From a bacterium (GTDB lineage Bacteria; Chloroflexota; Dormibacteria; UBA8260; Bog-877): DNA of 29,919 bases. Position numbers and translations under genes: made by a program. Shown piece after piece: positions 14,139 through 22,541 of this stretch; the first letter of the stretch is position 1, and each line of letters starts with the position of its first letter. Below the pieces are notes generated by a model, which was not told the DNA's origin, made no database searches, and saw only the letters and a list, made by a program, of their open reading frames with translations. The stretch is taken from NCBI GenBank assembly GCA_021802115.1, contig JAKABA010000032.1:1-29919 (forward strand). The letters run 5' to 3'.

Positions 14139-15331
14139 CCCATCGCCGGCCCCGGCAGCTATTCACCTCGGAGTCGGTCACCGAGGGACACCCCGACAAG
14201 ATGGCGGACCAGATCTCGGACGCCGTCCTGGATGCGATTTTGAGCAAGGATCCACTGGCGCGGGTCGCCTGCGAGACGGCCCTGACCACCGGAGCCGCGA
14301 TCCTCCTGGGCGAGATCTCCACCGACTGCTATGTCGACATGCCCAAGGTGGTTCGCGAGACCATCCGCCAGATCGGGTATGTGCGCGCCAAGTACGGGTT
14401 CGACTGGGAGACCTGCGGGGTGATGATCTGCATCGATGAGCAGTCTCCCGATATCGCCCGGGGGGTGGACCTGGGCGGCGCCGGCGACCAGGGGATGATG
14501 TTCGGATATGCCTGCGACGAGACCCCCGAGCTGATGCCGGCGGCGATCCAGTACGCCCACCAGCTGGCCCGGCAGATGGCCCTGGCGCGCAAGACCGGGC
14601 TGCTCAAGTGGGCCCGGCCGGATGGCAAGTCGCAGGTCACAGTCGAGTACGACGCCGAGGGAGCGCCGCGGCGGATCGACACCGTGCTGATCAGCGCCCA
14701 GCACTCGGAGGACGCTTCTCCGGCGGAGGTGGAGGCGGGGGTTGTCGAGCACGTGATCGGCCCGGCGCTGCCCCCCGGGATGGTCGATGACCAGACTCGC
14801 GTTCTGGTCAACCCAACCGGCCGCTTCGTGATCGGCGGGCCCCAGGGTGACGCCGGTCTGACCGGCCGCAAGATCATAGTCGACACCTATGGGGGCGCCG
14901 GCCGCCATGGGGGCGGGGCCTTCTCGGGCAAGGATCCGACCAAGGTTGACCGCTCGGGCGCCTACGGCGCTCGCTTCGTGGCCAAGAATCTGGTGGCGGC
15001 GGGGCTGGCCCGTCGCCTGGAGGTCCAACTCGCCTATGCGATCGGCGTCACCAAGCCGGTCTGGGTCGGGGTGGACACCTTCGGCACCGAAGTGGTGCCC
15101 CGGGCCGACATCGAGTCCCTGATCGATGAGTACTTCGACCTCTCTCCGTCGGGGATCATCAAGGAGCTCGACCTGCGCCGCCCCATCTACCGCCAGGTGG
15201 CCGCCTACGGTCACTTTGGGCGCAGTGACCTGGACCTGCCCTGGGAGCGAACCCCCTACCGTGCAGAGCTGGCGGCCCAGGCCGGGGTCGAACCGTTGCT
15301 CAAGGCGGCCGGCGGGGGTGGGAAGAGCTGA
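14135..15331 (+). CDS. metK: S-adenosylmethionine synthase
   Basis: This 398-residue enzyme makes S-adenosylmethionine from methionine and ATP. It has the full family pattern: [20 protein letters not shown] at 10-29, [12 protein letters not shown] at 115-126 (the hallmark hexapeptide region), and the glycine-rich loop [16 protein letters not shown] followed by [15 protein letters not shown]. The C-terminal domain has [12 protein letters not shown]. Length is normal. ATG 14135 has GGAGG at 14121-14125 and overlaps the short upstream ORF. The next gene, a mannose-1-phosphate guanylyltransferase, appears to start at the metK stop. AhcY, elsewhere in the window, handles the product left after methyl transfer. 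Confidence 0.98.
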   Translation: MTHRRPRQLFTSESVTEGHPDKMADQISDAVLDAILSKDPLARVACETALTTGAAILLGEISTDCYVDMPKVVRETIRQIGYVRAKYGFDWETCGVMICIDEQSPDIARGVDLGGAGDQGMMFGYACDETPELMPAAIQYAHQLARQMALARKTGLLKWARPDGKSQVTVEYDAEGAPRRIDTVLISAQHSEDASPAEVEAGVVEHVIGPALPPGMVDDQTRVLVNPTGRFVIGGPQGDAGLTGRKIIVDTYGGAGRHGGGAFSGKDPTKVDRSGAYGARFVAKNLVAAGLARRLEVQLAYAIGVTKPVWVGVDTFGTEVVPRADIESLIDEYFDLSPSGIIKELDLRRPIYRQVAAYGHFGRSDLDLPWERTPYRAELAAQAGVEPLLKAAGGGGKS

Positions 15332-16467
15332 GACAGCCCGACAGTGGCGGGGAACTGCCGGTCCCGGCAGGGCTGGTATGCACGGTCCTGGCAGGGGGTG
15401 CCGGGACCAGACTCTGGCCGCGCTCGCGCGGCCGGGTGCCCAAGCACCTCTTGCCACTGGCCGAGGACGGCAGGACCCTGCTCCGCCATGCCTTCGAGCG
15501 GGCCCGGTTGCTTGGCGGCGAGGTGCTGGTGGTTTCCGCAGCCACTCAGGCCGAGTCGGTCGCGCGCGAGCTTCCAGAGTTGGCCCCGGACCATCTGCTG
15601 CTCGAGCCCGAGCCTCGCGGAACCGGGCCGGCTTTGGCATGGGCGGCCCTTGAGGCGCTCCGTCTGAGCCCAGAAGCGGTCATGGTCTCGCTCCATGCCG
15701 ATCACTACATACCCGATCAGGAGGCGGTGACTCGCGTCCTGCGCTCGGCTGCCTGGTGGGCGAGGGAGGACCAGCTGCTGGTGACGGTCGGCCTACGGCC
15801 AACCTGGCCCGCCTCCGGCTTCGGATACGTGGAGATGGGAGGTGAGCTGGCGCCTCCGGCTGGGCTGCCGGAGGGGACGCTTCCCATGTGGCGAGCCCTC
15901 GGGTTCGTGGAGAAGCCCGATCACGAGCGCGCCGCCGCCATGCTGGACGCCGGCAGCTACCTGTGGAACACCGGCCTCTTTGCCTGGCCAGCCACCCTGT
16001 TGCTGGCGGAGTTGGAACGACTGGCACCGACCACCCTGGCCGCGGTCCGGGCCGCGCTGGCCACTGGGGGGGGAAGCCACTTCCCCCAGTTCGCCGCCGC
16101 CTGGCGCGAGATCCCCGCCGGGGTGGTGGAGCGGTTGGTCCTGGAGCGGAGCGGGCGCCTGGCGGTTCTGCCAACCGATCTGCCGTGGTCGGATCTGGGG
16201 TCGTTCCGCGACCTCCAGCGTGTCGCCATCAACGCCGGCCGGGCTGACGCCCTCGGCAATGTCGCCCAGGGACAGGCTCTGCTGCTGGGAAGTGAGGGCT
16301 GCTTCATCGACTCCGCCGCCGGCCGCCTGGTGGTCGTCCTGGGAGGATCTGGCCTGGCGGTGGTGGACACCGAGGACGCCCTTCTGGTTTGTCCGCTCAG
16401 TCGGGTCCAGGAGGTGGGCCGGGTCGTCGAGCAGCTTCGGGAGTCGGGCCGCACCGACCTTCTCTAA
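15328..16467 (+). CDS. manC: Mannose-1-phosphate guanylyltransferase, apparently with a non-canonical start
   Basis: The enzyme makes GDP-mannose from mannose 1-phosphate and GTP. The essential nucleotide-binding motif [14 protein letters not shown] is encoded at about 15388-15429, before the first in-frame GTG (15436), so a start there would remove it. No ATG, GTG or TTG exists in frame between the motif and the end of metK. The best candidates are CTG 15328, which overlaps the metK stop as CTGA with GGTGGGAAGAG before it (379 residues), or CTG 15373 (364 residues, glycines at the usual depth). Other motifs: [16 protein letters not shown] and WSDLGSF. The linker to pmm has its own promoter. 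A sequencing error is an alternative. Confidence 0.85.
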   Translation: MRQPDSGGELPVPAGLVCTVLAGGAGTRLWPRSRGRVPKHLLPLAEDGRTLLRHAFERARLLGGEVLVVSAATQAESVARELPELAPDHLLLEPEPRGTGPALAWAALEALRLSPEAVMVSLHADHYIPDQEAVTRVLRSAAWWAREDQLLVTVGLRPTWPASGFGYVEMGGELAPPAGLPEGTLPMWRALGFVEKPDHERAAAMLDAGSYLWNTGLFAWPATLLLAELERLAPTTLAAVRAALATGGGSHFPQFAAAWREIPAGVVERLVLERSGRLAVLPTDLPWSDLGSFRDLQRVAINAGRADALGNVAQGQALLLGSEGCFIDSAAGRLVVVLGGSGLAVVDTEDALLVCPLSRVQEVGRVVEQLRESGRTDLL

Positions 16468-16515
16468 GGTACCGAAGGAGTTTGGCTGGGGCCGGCCACG
16501 GGGCCGCCACGACCA

Positions 16516-16521
16516 TACAAT
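16516..16521 (+). promoter_or_regulatory. -10 box upstream of the phosphomannomutase gene
   Basis: TACAAT is close to consensus and lies 33 bases before the GTG at 16555. A strong ribosome-binding site, GAAGGAGG at 16541-16548, sits between. No good -35 box is visible. Confidence 0.5.
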
Positions 16522-16554
16522 TGCCAGGTCAAAACTCGGCGAAGGAGGTGGGCT

Positions 16555-18015
16555 GTGGCGGCACCTGCGATCAGTTTCGGTACCGATGGGTGGCGCGGGG
16601 TCGTGGCCGACGACTTCACCTACGCCAACGTGCGGGTGGTTAGCCAGGCGGTGGCGCAGTACCTGAGCTCCCGGCCCAAGGAGGGCCGCGTGGTGGTCGG
16701 GCACGACACCAGGTTCTCGGCCGAGCTGTTCGCCGAGGAGGTGGCCCGTGTGCTGGCCGCCAACGCGCGCCCGGTTCTGCTTCTGGATCGGCCCTGCCCA
16801 ACCCAGGCGGCGGCCTGGATGGTGGTGGACAGCGGCTCACTGGGCGGGGTCGTGGTGACCGCCAGCCACAATCCGCCTGAGTTCAACGGGCTCAAGTACA
16901 AGCCCGACTACGGGGGATCCGCCTCTCCCGACATCATCTCCGAATTGGAGGAGCAGGTCCACCGGGTGTTGGCCGGCGACCTGGTGCGGGAGATGCCCTT
17001 TGACGAAGCGTTGGCCCAGGGGCTGGTGGAGATGGTGGACCCGCGCCCGGCCTATCGAGCTCAGCTGGGCCGCCTCCTGGACCTCGGCGCCATTCGGGCA
17101 GCCGGCCTGCGGATTCTCCACGACGCCATGTACGGCTCCGGCGCCGGCTACATCCAGGACATGCTGACGGGCGGGGCGACCCAGGTGGAGCAGCTTCACT
17201 CCGACCGCAACCCCGGGTTCGGGGGCATGCACCCGGAACCGATCGAAGCCAACCTCGCGGAAGCGGTCGCCAAGCTCCGAGGCGGTGGCTTCGATCTCGG
17301 GATCGCCAACGACGGCGACGCTGACCGGGTGGGCATCTTCGACGGCACCGGAGCCTTCGTGGATCAGCTGGAGGTGGCGACTCTGTTGCTCTGGCACCTG
17401 TGTCAGAACCGCGGCTGGCGTGGTCCGGTGGTGCGGTCTCTGACCATGACCAGGCGGCTCGACATCCTCGGCCAGCGCTATGGCTGTGCGGTCGAGGAGC
17501 TCCCGGTGGGCTTCAAGTACCTGGGGCCCAGGATGCGGGAGCTGGACGCGATCATGGGTGCGGAGGAGTCGGGTGGCTTCGGCTTCCGAGGCCACATCCC
17601 CGAGCGGGATGGGATCCTCAGCGGCCTGATGTTCGCCGAGATGATCGCCATGACCGGCAAGCCGCTGGCCGAGATCCGGCGTGAGGTGGCGGAGCTCGTC
17701 GGCCCCCACGCCTACGCCCGCCGCGACCACCGCTTTCAGCGCGAGGAATACCCTCGGGTCAGGGAGCGGCTGATCCATCGGATCAAGACATCCCCCCTGG
17801 CCCAGATTGGCTCCGAGGTCATCACCAAGACCCGATCCGACGATGGCTACAAGTACTGGCTGGGCGAGGACTCGTGGGTGCTGGTGCGGATGTCCGGCAC
17901 CGAACCCCTGATGCGTGTCTACTGCGAGTCCACCGACCCTGGACGGGTCCAGCGGCTGTTGGATGACTTTGAGGCTGAGCTGGGCGTGATCGGCGACGCC
18001 GACTCCCATGGCTGA
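16555..18015 (+). CDS. Phosphomannomutase/phosphoglucomutase
   Basis: This 486-residue alpha-D-phosphohexomutase opens with FGTDGWRG at 8-15. It carries the phosphoserine loop TASHNPPEFNGLKY at 102-115 (S104), the Mg loop NDGDADRVG at 252-260, the sugar-binding loop GAEESGGFGF near 339-348, and the phosphate-binding loop RMSGTEPLMRVY near the C-terminus. It interconverts the 6- and 1-phosphates of mannose and/or glucose. Mannose is favoured by its position between a mannose-1-phosphate guanylyltransferase and a mannose-6-phosphate isomerase-like cupin. GTG 16555 is fixed by a GAAGGAGG site 6 bases upstream. The stop lies within the next gene's first codons. Confidence 0.95.
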   Translation: MAAPAISFGTDGWRGVVADDFTYANVRVVSQAVAQYLSSRPKEGRVVVGHDTRFSAELFAEEVARVLAANARPVLLLDRPCPTQAAAWMVVDSGSLGGVVVTASHNPPEFNGLKYKPDYGGSASPDIISELEEQVHRVLAGDLVREMPFDEALAQGLVEMVDPRPAYRAQLGRLLDLGAIRAAGLRILHDAMYGSGAGYIQDMLTGGATQVEQLHSDRNPGFGGMHPEPIEANLAEAVAKLRGGGFDLGIANDGDADRVGIFDGTGAFVDQLEVATLLLWHLCQNRGWRGPVVRSLTMTRRLDILGQRYGCAVEELPVGFKYLGPRMRELDAIMGAEESGGFGFRGHIPERDGILSGLMFAEMIAMTGKPLAEIRREVAELVGPHAYARRDHRFQREEYPRVRERLIHRIKTSPLAQIGSEVITKTRSDDGYKYWLGEDSWVLVRMSGTEPLMRVYCESTDPGRVQRLLDDFEAELGVIGDADSHG

Positions 18016-18397
18016 GGCCATGGCGGAGCGGCCTGCCGCGGAGCGGGTGGAGAAGCCGTGGGGTTATGAGGTCTGGTTTGCGGTCAACGACAGGTACGCG
18101 GGCAAGATCCTCCACATCAATCCCGGCGGGCAGCTCAGCCTGCAGTACCACGAGCGCAAGGACGAGACGTTGTTCGTGCTCTCCGGGCAGTTGGAGCTTG
18201 AGCTTGAGGATGGGCTCGGGGGTCTGACCGTCCAGTCCCTGCGGCCAGGCGAGAGTCAGCGGATCCTGCCCCGGCGAAAGCACCGCATGTCCGCCACCGG
18301 CGGTCCCGTGGAGCTGTGTGAGGTATCCACGCCGGACCTGGACGACGTCGTCCGCTTGGAGGACCGCTACGGGCGGGAGGGGACCAGCGCTCGGTAG
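18008..18397 (+). CDS. Single-domain cupin, mannose-6-phosphate isomerase type II-like
   Basis: This 129-residue protein consists of one cupin barrel. VEKPWGYEVWF (about 15-25) is the usual start of type II phosphomannose isomerase domains. GGQLSLQYHERKDETLFVLSG is cupin motif 1, with one clear His and one Glu, and PRRKHRM supplies the second-motif His. In many bacteria such a domain is fused to ManC; here it is separate. Together with the phosphomutase and ManC it completes fructose-6-phosphate to GDP-mannose. It overlaps the phosphomutase by 8 bases; an internal ATG at 18020 is an alternative start. A binding-only or other sugar isomerase role is not excluded. Confidence 0.85.
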   Translation: MAEAMAERPAAERVEKPWGYEVWFAVNDRYAGKILHINPGGQLSLQYHERKDETLFVLSGQLELELEDGLGGLTVQSLRPGESQRILPRRKHRMSATGGPVELCEVSTPDLDDVVRLEDRYGREGTSAR

Positions 18398-18413
18398 GGG
18401 GGGTCTGGCCAAC

Positions 18414-18447
18414 GGTGGCGGGAGGCAGGCGCGCGGCGGTCGCCACC
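18414..18447 (+). terminator. Hairpin after the GDP-mannose genes
   Basis: GGTGGCG at 18414-18420 and CGCCACC at 18441-18447 are perfect complements around a 20-base loop, 17 bases after the cupin stop. There is no T-tract. It could equally be a leader element of the next gene. Confidence 0.3.
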
Positions 18448-18500
18448 GCCAATCCCCAGTATCCACAGGTGACGGTGGACAACTCCATGGAGCTTAAGTC

Positions 18501-19334
18501 GTGAGCCAACGGTTGGCGGGAGCCGCCGCCTTGCGTCAGCAGGCCGGGGCCGGTCTGGTGGACAACACCTCGCTGATCGAGGCCGGAGTTCACGCGTGGC
18601 CACCTCGGTTGGTCCCCTTCGCCATGCTGGCCGCCGCGGTGGTGGGGCTGGCTGGGGTGGGGATCATGCCCCTGCCGGCTGCGGCTGCCCTCGACCTGGG
18701 CGCGGTCGTCTGCTATCTGGTGGCGCTGCGCTCGGTGCTGCCTCGAGGCCCTTTCCAGGTCGGCCCGCCGTGGCTGAGCGGGATGGAGCCGGCGATCCTG
18801 CCCCTGGCCGCCCTGGCCGCGGGATCGCTGGCCCTTGCCAGCGATCCCGGGCTCCCCTGGACCGTGCTCACACCCTTATGGTTGGCCCTGGCTCTGGCCC
18901 TCTTCCCGTGGCTCTACGCCGGCGACGATCGCGTGCGGCTCCCGGCCTGGGGATCGACTTTGCTGGCGGCACTGGTCATCACCGTGCCGGTTGCCTTCTT
19001 CGCGGTAGCCATGGGAGCCGGCACTCCGGCTCCCATGACCGCCCTTGGGGTCGGCCTGGGAGCCCTGGTCCCTTCGCTGAGCCTGATCCAACTGGAGGGG
19101 CACGTCTTGAGGGACGCCTGGAAGGCGGCGGTTGTGGTCGCGCTTCTGATGGCCGGGGCGGCCGTCCTGGTGTCCCGCCTCCAGGTCCCAGGTCCGCTGC
19201 TTCCGGTGGCCATGCTGATGGGTTGGTACGGCTTGACCGGGGTCGCCGCCCAGCAGGGCACTGATCGACGTCGCTCCTTCACGGTCTTCGTGGTGGTGGC
19301 GGCCGCGCTACTGGCGGTCGCCGCGCCTGCCTGA
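18501..19334 (+). CDS. Multi-pass membrane protein of unknown function
   Basis: I do not recognise this 277-residue protein. After about 35 polar residues it has some eight hydrophobic segments rich in Ala, Leu and Val (for example near 39-60, 65-80, 98-112, 120-138, 152-170, 210-228, 235-248 and the last 20 residues). A short charged stretch, QQGTDRRRS, precedes the final segment. There are no transporter or catalytic motifs. GTG 18501 has GGAG at 18489-18492 upstream. It is flanked by hairpins and may be transcribed alone. Some high-GC Terrabacteria have small conserved membrane proteins with this layout, but I cannot assign a family. Confidence 0.8.
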   Translation: MSQRLAGAAALRQQAGAGLVDNTSLIEAGVHAWPPRLVPFAMLAAAVVGLAGVGIMPLPAAAALDLGAVVCYLVALRSVLPRGPFQVGPPWLSGMEPAILPLAALAAGSLALASDPGLPWTVLTPLWLALALALFPWLYAGDDRVRLPAWGSTLLAALVITVPVAFFAVAMGAGTPAPMTALGVGLGALVPSLSLIQLEGHVLRDAWKAAVVVALLMAGAAVLVSRLQVPGPLLPVAMLMGWYGLTGVAAQQGTDRRRSFTVFVVVAAALLAVAAPA

Positions 19335-19339
19335 GGGGC

Positions 19340-19370
19340 GCCCAACCAAGCCTTGGATCGGGCGTTGGGC
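19340..19370 (+). terminator. Hairpin 3' of the membrane protein gene
   Basis: GCCCAAC (19340-19346) pairs with GTTGGGC (19364-19370), starting 6 bases after the stop codon. There is no T-run, but position and stem strength suit a terminator. Confidence 0.45.
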
Positions 19371-19535
19371 AAGACTGGGTTCGGCGAAGTCCCATTGAGC
19401 CGCCGGGCAGCGCGGGCACTCCGGCCGGTCTGGCATCAGCCGCGGAGCCGCCCTGGAGTTGCCGATCCCAGGGTGGCCGACCACAGACGGTCGTTGCCAG
19501 CCTGGCCCCATGGAAAAGATGTACCGTTCAGGCTC

Positions 19536-19610
19536 ATGGAGACAGCCAAGCTCGGTCGCTGGTGGGATGCCAAGGGCCTGCCGCCTCCCGGGCCAGACGC
19601 TCGGCCGTAG
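19536..19610 (+). CDS. Possible 24-residue leader ORF upstream of the aminotransferase
   Basis: ATG 19536 follows a possible -10 box (TACCGT, 19522-19527) by 8 bases and opens a short frame containing GRWWDAKGLPPPGPDARP before TAG. It would be a near-leaderless small gene. Eight bases after its stop comes a perfect 8-bp hairpin and then the gabT-like gene. The arrangement resembles a leader-peptide attenuator. It may also be chance, since no ribosome-binding site or homology supports it. The rest of the 19371-19690 stretch holds nothing else I recognise. Confidence 0.25.
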   Translation: METAKLGRWWDAKGLPPPGPDARP

Positions 19611-19618
19611 CGGCCCTT

Positions 19619-19645
19619 GGGGTGGGCCGAAATCGCTCCCACCCC
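19619..19645 (+). repeat. Perfect 8-bp hairpin in the leader of the GABA-type aminotransferase
   Basis: GGGGTGGG (19619-19626) is complementary to CCCACCCC (19638-19645) around an 11-base loop. It ends 45 bases before the gabT-like GTG. There is no T-run directly after it. It could be an attenuator, an RNA stability element or a protein-binding site. Confidence 0.45.
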
Positions 19646-19690
19646 CGCAGCGTTGGCGTTTATCGGCCTTGGGCCGAGGAGGTTTTGAAA

Positions 19691-21031
19691 GTGGCAACCA
19701 CGACATCCAGTTCCGCGAGCCAGACCGGTTCGCAAGGGCAGCTCTCCGCCGCCTGGCGTGAGCGCGACCACAAGGCGGTGGCCGGGGCCTACTCCCGATA
19801 CACCGACCTGGTGGTCCAGGACGCGGAGGGATCGTTCCTGATCGACGTCGACGGCAGGCGTTTCCTCGACTTCGGCTGCGGCATCGCCGTCACCTCGCTG
19901 GGGCACCGTCATCCCGACGTGGTTCGGGCGGTGCATCGTCAGGTGGACAGCTACTGGCATACCTCGGTGGTGACCGAGCACGTCCGTCTGACCGAGGCGG
20001 CCGAGCGGGTCGCGGCCATCTGTCCGGACCCCCTGGACACGGTTTTCTTCGCCAACTCCGGGGCCGAGGTGGTGGAGGGGGCGCTCAAGCTCGCCCGCCG
20101 GGTGACCCACCGGCAGGGGATCATCTGCTTCACCGGTGGGTTCCACGGCCGCAGCTTTGGTGCGCTGAGCGTGACCACCAGCAAGGTCCACTATCGCGAG
20201 GGCTACAACCCGCTCTTGCCGGGGGTCTACACCACTCCCTATCCCTATTGCTTTCGCAATTGCCAGCATGCTGCCGACGAGCCCTGCCCGATCGCGGCCG
20301 GGTTGGAGCTAGAGCGGCTCTTCAAGCACGTGGTGCCGGCCCGAGAGGTGGCCGCGATCCTGGTCGAGCCGATCCAGGGCGAGGGCGGCTACATCGTGCC
20401 GCCGGCGGGCTTTCTGGCCACCCTGCGCCGGATCGCCGACCAGCACGGCATCGTGCTGATCTTCGACGAGGTCCAGACCGGCGTGGGCCGCACCGGACGC
20501 TGGCTCGCCAGTGAGCACGACGGGGTGGTCCCTGACGTGGTCACCCTGGCCAAGGCCCTCGGCAACGGGTTGCCGGTCGGCGCCATCGTGGCTCGCGGCG
20601 AGCTGATGCGGGAATGGCCCGCCGGGTCGCACGGCTCAACCTTCGGGGGCAACGCGGTCTCCTTGGCCGCGGTGGTGGCGACCCTCGATGTGATCGAGCG
20701 CGATGGGCTCCTGCAGCGGGCCACCGAGATCGGCGAGCGGATCACCCAGCGGGCCAGGGGCTGGCAGCAGCAGGTGGGTGGGCCGGCGGATGTGAGGGGT
20801 CGCGGGGCGATGATAGGTCTTGAGTTCATGGACAGCGCTGGGCTCCCGGATGCCGAGCGGGTGGAGGCCATTCGGGCGGCCTGTCTGGATCGCGGCCTCC
20901 TCATCCTCGGTTGCGGCATCGACGACAACGTGATTCGCCTGATCCCGCCGCTGACCATTAGCGACCCCGAACTGGACCAGGCGCTCGAGACCCTCGAGGT
21001 GGCGGTCCGGCAGACTGGCGGCCGGTCATGA
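19691..21031 (+). CDS. gabT: 4-aminobutyrate-type class III aminotransferase
   Basis: This 446-residue PLP enzyme has LDFGCGIAVTSLGHRHP near 59-75, FFANSGAEVVEGALKLAR at 119-136, TGGFHGRSFGALSVT at 148-162, VEPIQGEGGY at 225-234 and FDEVQTGVGRTG at 258-269. D259 should contact the PLP ring, and K288 in TLAKALGNGLP should form the Schiff base. This matches GabT-like enzymes acting on 4-aminobutyrate, 5-aminovalerate and similar omega-amino acids, giving a terminal semialdehyde. A cysteine-rich insert near 187-199 (C187, C191, C199) resembles those in related proteins. GTG 19691 has GAGGAGG 8 bases upstream; a longer frame from 19562 is rejected. The downstream aldehyde dehydrogenase overlaps by ATGA. 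Confidence 0.92.
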   Translation: MATTTSSSASQTGSQGQLSAAWRERDHKAVAGAYSRYTDLVVQDAEGSFLIDVDGRRFLDFGCGIAVTSLGHRHPDVVRAVHRQVDSYWHTSVVTEHVRLTEAAERVAAICPDPLDTVFFANSGAEVVEGALKLARRVTHRQGIICFTGGFHGRSFGALSVTTSKVHYREGYNPLLPGVYTTPYPYCFRNCQHAADEPCPIAAGLELERLFKHVVPAREVAAILVEPIQGEGGYIVPPAGFLATLRRIADQHGIVLIFDEVQTGVGRTGRWLASEHDGVVPDVVTLAKALGNGLPVGAIVARGELMREWPAGSHGSTFGGNAVSLAAVVATLDVIERDGLLQRATEIGERITQRARGWQQQVGGPADVRGRGAMIGLEFMDSAGLPDAERVEAIRAACLDRGLLILGCGIDDNVIRLIPPLTISDPELDQALETLEVAVRQTGGRS

Positions 21032-22536
21032 GTGGCGCGGAGTCGGCGCGCACCTACGGCAACCTGATCGGCGGCGAGTGGCGGGCGGCCCGCGGTGGGG
21101 AGACGTTCGATTCGGTCAACCCCGCCCGCCGCAGCGAGGTGTTGGGGCACTTTGCCCGCAGCTCCCAGAGCGACGTCGAGGACGCCGTCTCGGCGGCGGT
21201 GGCCGCCCAGCCCGCCTGGGCCCGGACCCCCATGCCAGGCAGGTCCGAGGTTGTAGCCCGGGCCGGGCGGCTGTTGGAGGAGCGTAAGGAGGAGCTTGCC
21301 CGGCTCATGACAAGGGAGATGGGCAAGGTCCTGACCGAGGCCAGGGGCGATGTCCAAGAGGGCATCGACATGGCCAAGTACATGGCGGGGCAGGGGCGGA
21401 ACCCGGTTGGAGAGGTGGTGCCGAGCGAACTTCGGGACAAGCGCTGCTTCACCGAGCGTGTCCCGATCGGGGTGGTGGGCTGCATCACCCCCTGGAACTT
21501 TCCGATGGCCATCCCGTGCTGGAAGCTGATGCCGGCGCTCTTGGCCGGCAACGCGGTCGTCTTCAAGCCGGCCGAGGACACCCCTCTGGTGGCGATCCGG
21601 CTGGCTGAGATTCTGGTCGAAGCCGGACTTCCGGCAGGGGTCCTCAACCTGGTCACCGGCTATGGAGAGGAATGCGGAGCGCCGCTGGTCGAGAACTCGT
21701 TGGTGCGAGCCATCTCGTTCACCGGGTCGGTTGAGGTGGGTCAGCAGATCGCCAGCACCTGCGGGCGCCTGGGCAAGCGGGTCTCGCTGGAGCTGGGCGG
21801 CAAGAACGCGATGGTGGTCACTGCCGACGCGGATCTGGAGCTGGCCGTGGACGGGGCCCTCTGGGGTGCGTTCGGGACCGCCGGGCAGCGCTGCACCGCC
21901 ACTTCCCGGCTGATCGTTGAGGCCCCGGTGCTCGAGGCTTTCACCGAGCAGCTCCTGGGACGGGTCTCCAAGCTGCGCCTGGGAGACGGCCTAGATCCCG
22001 CCACCGATGTCGGACCCGTGATCAACCAGACCCAGCTGAAGCGAATCCACGCCTACACCGAGATCGGACTGCAGGAGGCCGCGCGCCTCCTCACAGGCGG
22101 TAGCATCGCCGCCGACGGACAGCTCGGAGAGGGCAACTTTTATCGGCCCACCTTGTTCGCGGACGTCAAACCGGAGATGCGAATCGCGCAGGAGGAGATC
22201 TTTGGGCCCACCCTGGTGGTGATCCCGGCGGTCGACTTCAGCGACGCGATTCGAATCGCCAACGGCACTCGCTACGGGCTCTCGCTCTCCATATACACCC
22301 GCGACCTGGCGCGCGCCTTCCAGGCCGTCGACCGGCTCGAGTCCGGCATCGTCTACGTCAACGCTCCCACCATCGGGGCCGAGATCCAGCTTCCCTTCGG
22401 GGGCACCAAGTGGACCGGTAACGGTCACCGCGAGGCCGGTACCACCGCCTTTGATGAGTTCACGGAATGGAAGACGGTGTACATCGACTACTCCGGGCAT
22501 CTGCAGCGGGCCCAGATTGACACGGAGGCGAGCTAG
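21028..22536 (+). CDS. NAD(P)-dependent aldehyde dehydrogenase, semialdehyde type
   Basis: This 502-residue protein is a complete [17 protein letters not shown] at 155-167, FTGSVEVG at 231-238, LELGGKN at 254-260 with base E255, and [14 protein letters not shown] at 282-295 with nucleophile C289. EEIFGPTL and [17 protein letters not shown] follow. The last motif resembles aminoadipate- and succinate-semialdehyde dehydrogenases; unlike MmsA in this window, it keeps the glutamate and so yields a free acid. It overlaps the aminotransferase (ATGA), so it very likely oxidises that enzyme's semialdehyde product, such as succinate or glutarate semialdehyde. The next gene starts 5 bases after its stop. 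Confidence 0.92.
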   Translation: MSGAESARTYGNLIGGEWRAARGGETFDSVNPARRSEVLGHFARSSQSDVEDAVSAAVAAQPAWARTPMPGRSEVVARAGRLLEERKEELARLMTREMGKVLTEARGDVQEGIDMAKYMAGQGRNPVGEVVPSELRDKRCFTERVPIGVVGCITPWNFPMAIPCWKLMPALLAGNAVVFKPAEDTPLVAIRLAEILVEAGLPAGVLNLVTGYGEECGAPLVENSLVRAISFTGSVEVGQQIASTCGRLGKRVSLELGGKNAMVVTADADLELAVDGALWGAFGTAGQRCTATSRLIVEAPVLEAFTEQLLGRVSKLRLGDGLDPATDVGPVINQTQLKRIHAYTEIGLQEAARLLTGGSIAADGQLGEGNFYRPTLFADVKPEMRIAQEEIFGPTLVVIPAVDFSDAIRIANGTRYGLSLSIYTRDLARAFQAVDRLESGIVYVNAPTIGAEIQLPFGGTKWTGNGHREAGTTAFDEFTEWKTVYIDYSGHLQRAQIDTEAS

Positions 22537-22541
22537 CCGAG

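Noticed and set aside
11160..14143. Long minus-strand frames (489 and 529 codons) opposite mmsA and the aminotransferase
   Set aside because: The plus-strand products have full family motifs and a coupled ATGA junction. The antisense frames show none.
14159..15640. 493-codon minus-strand frame opposite metK/manC
   Set aside because: Shadow of metK; no protein-like conserved features.
19562..19690. Longer N-terminus for the gabT-type protein
   Set aside because: The extra residues are low-complexity and span the hairpin. The strong ribosome-binding site points to GTG 19691.
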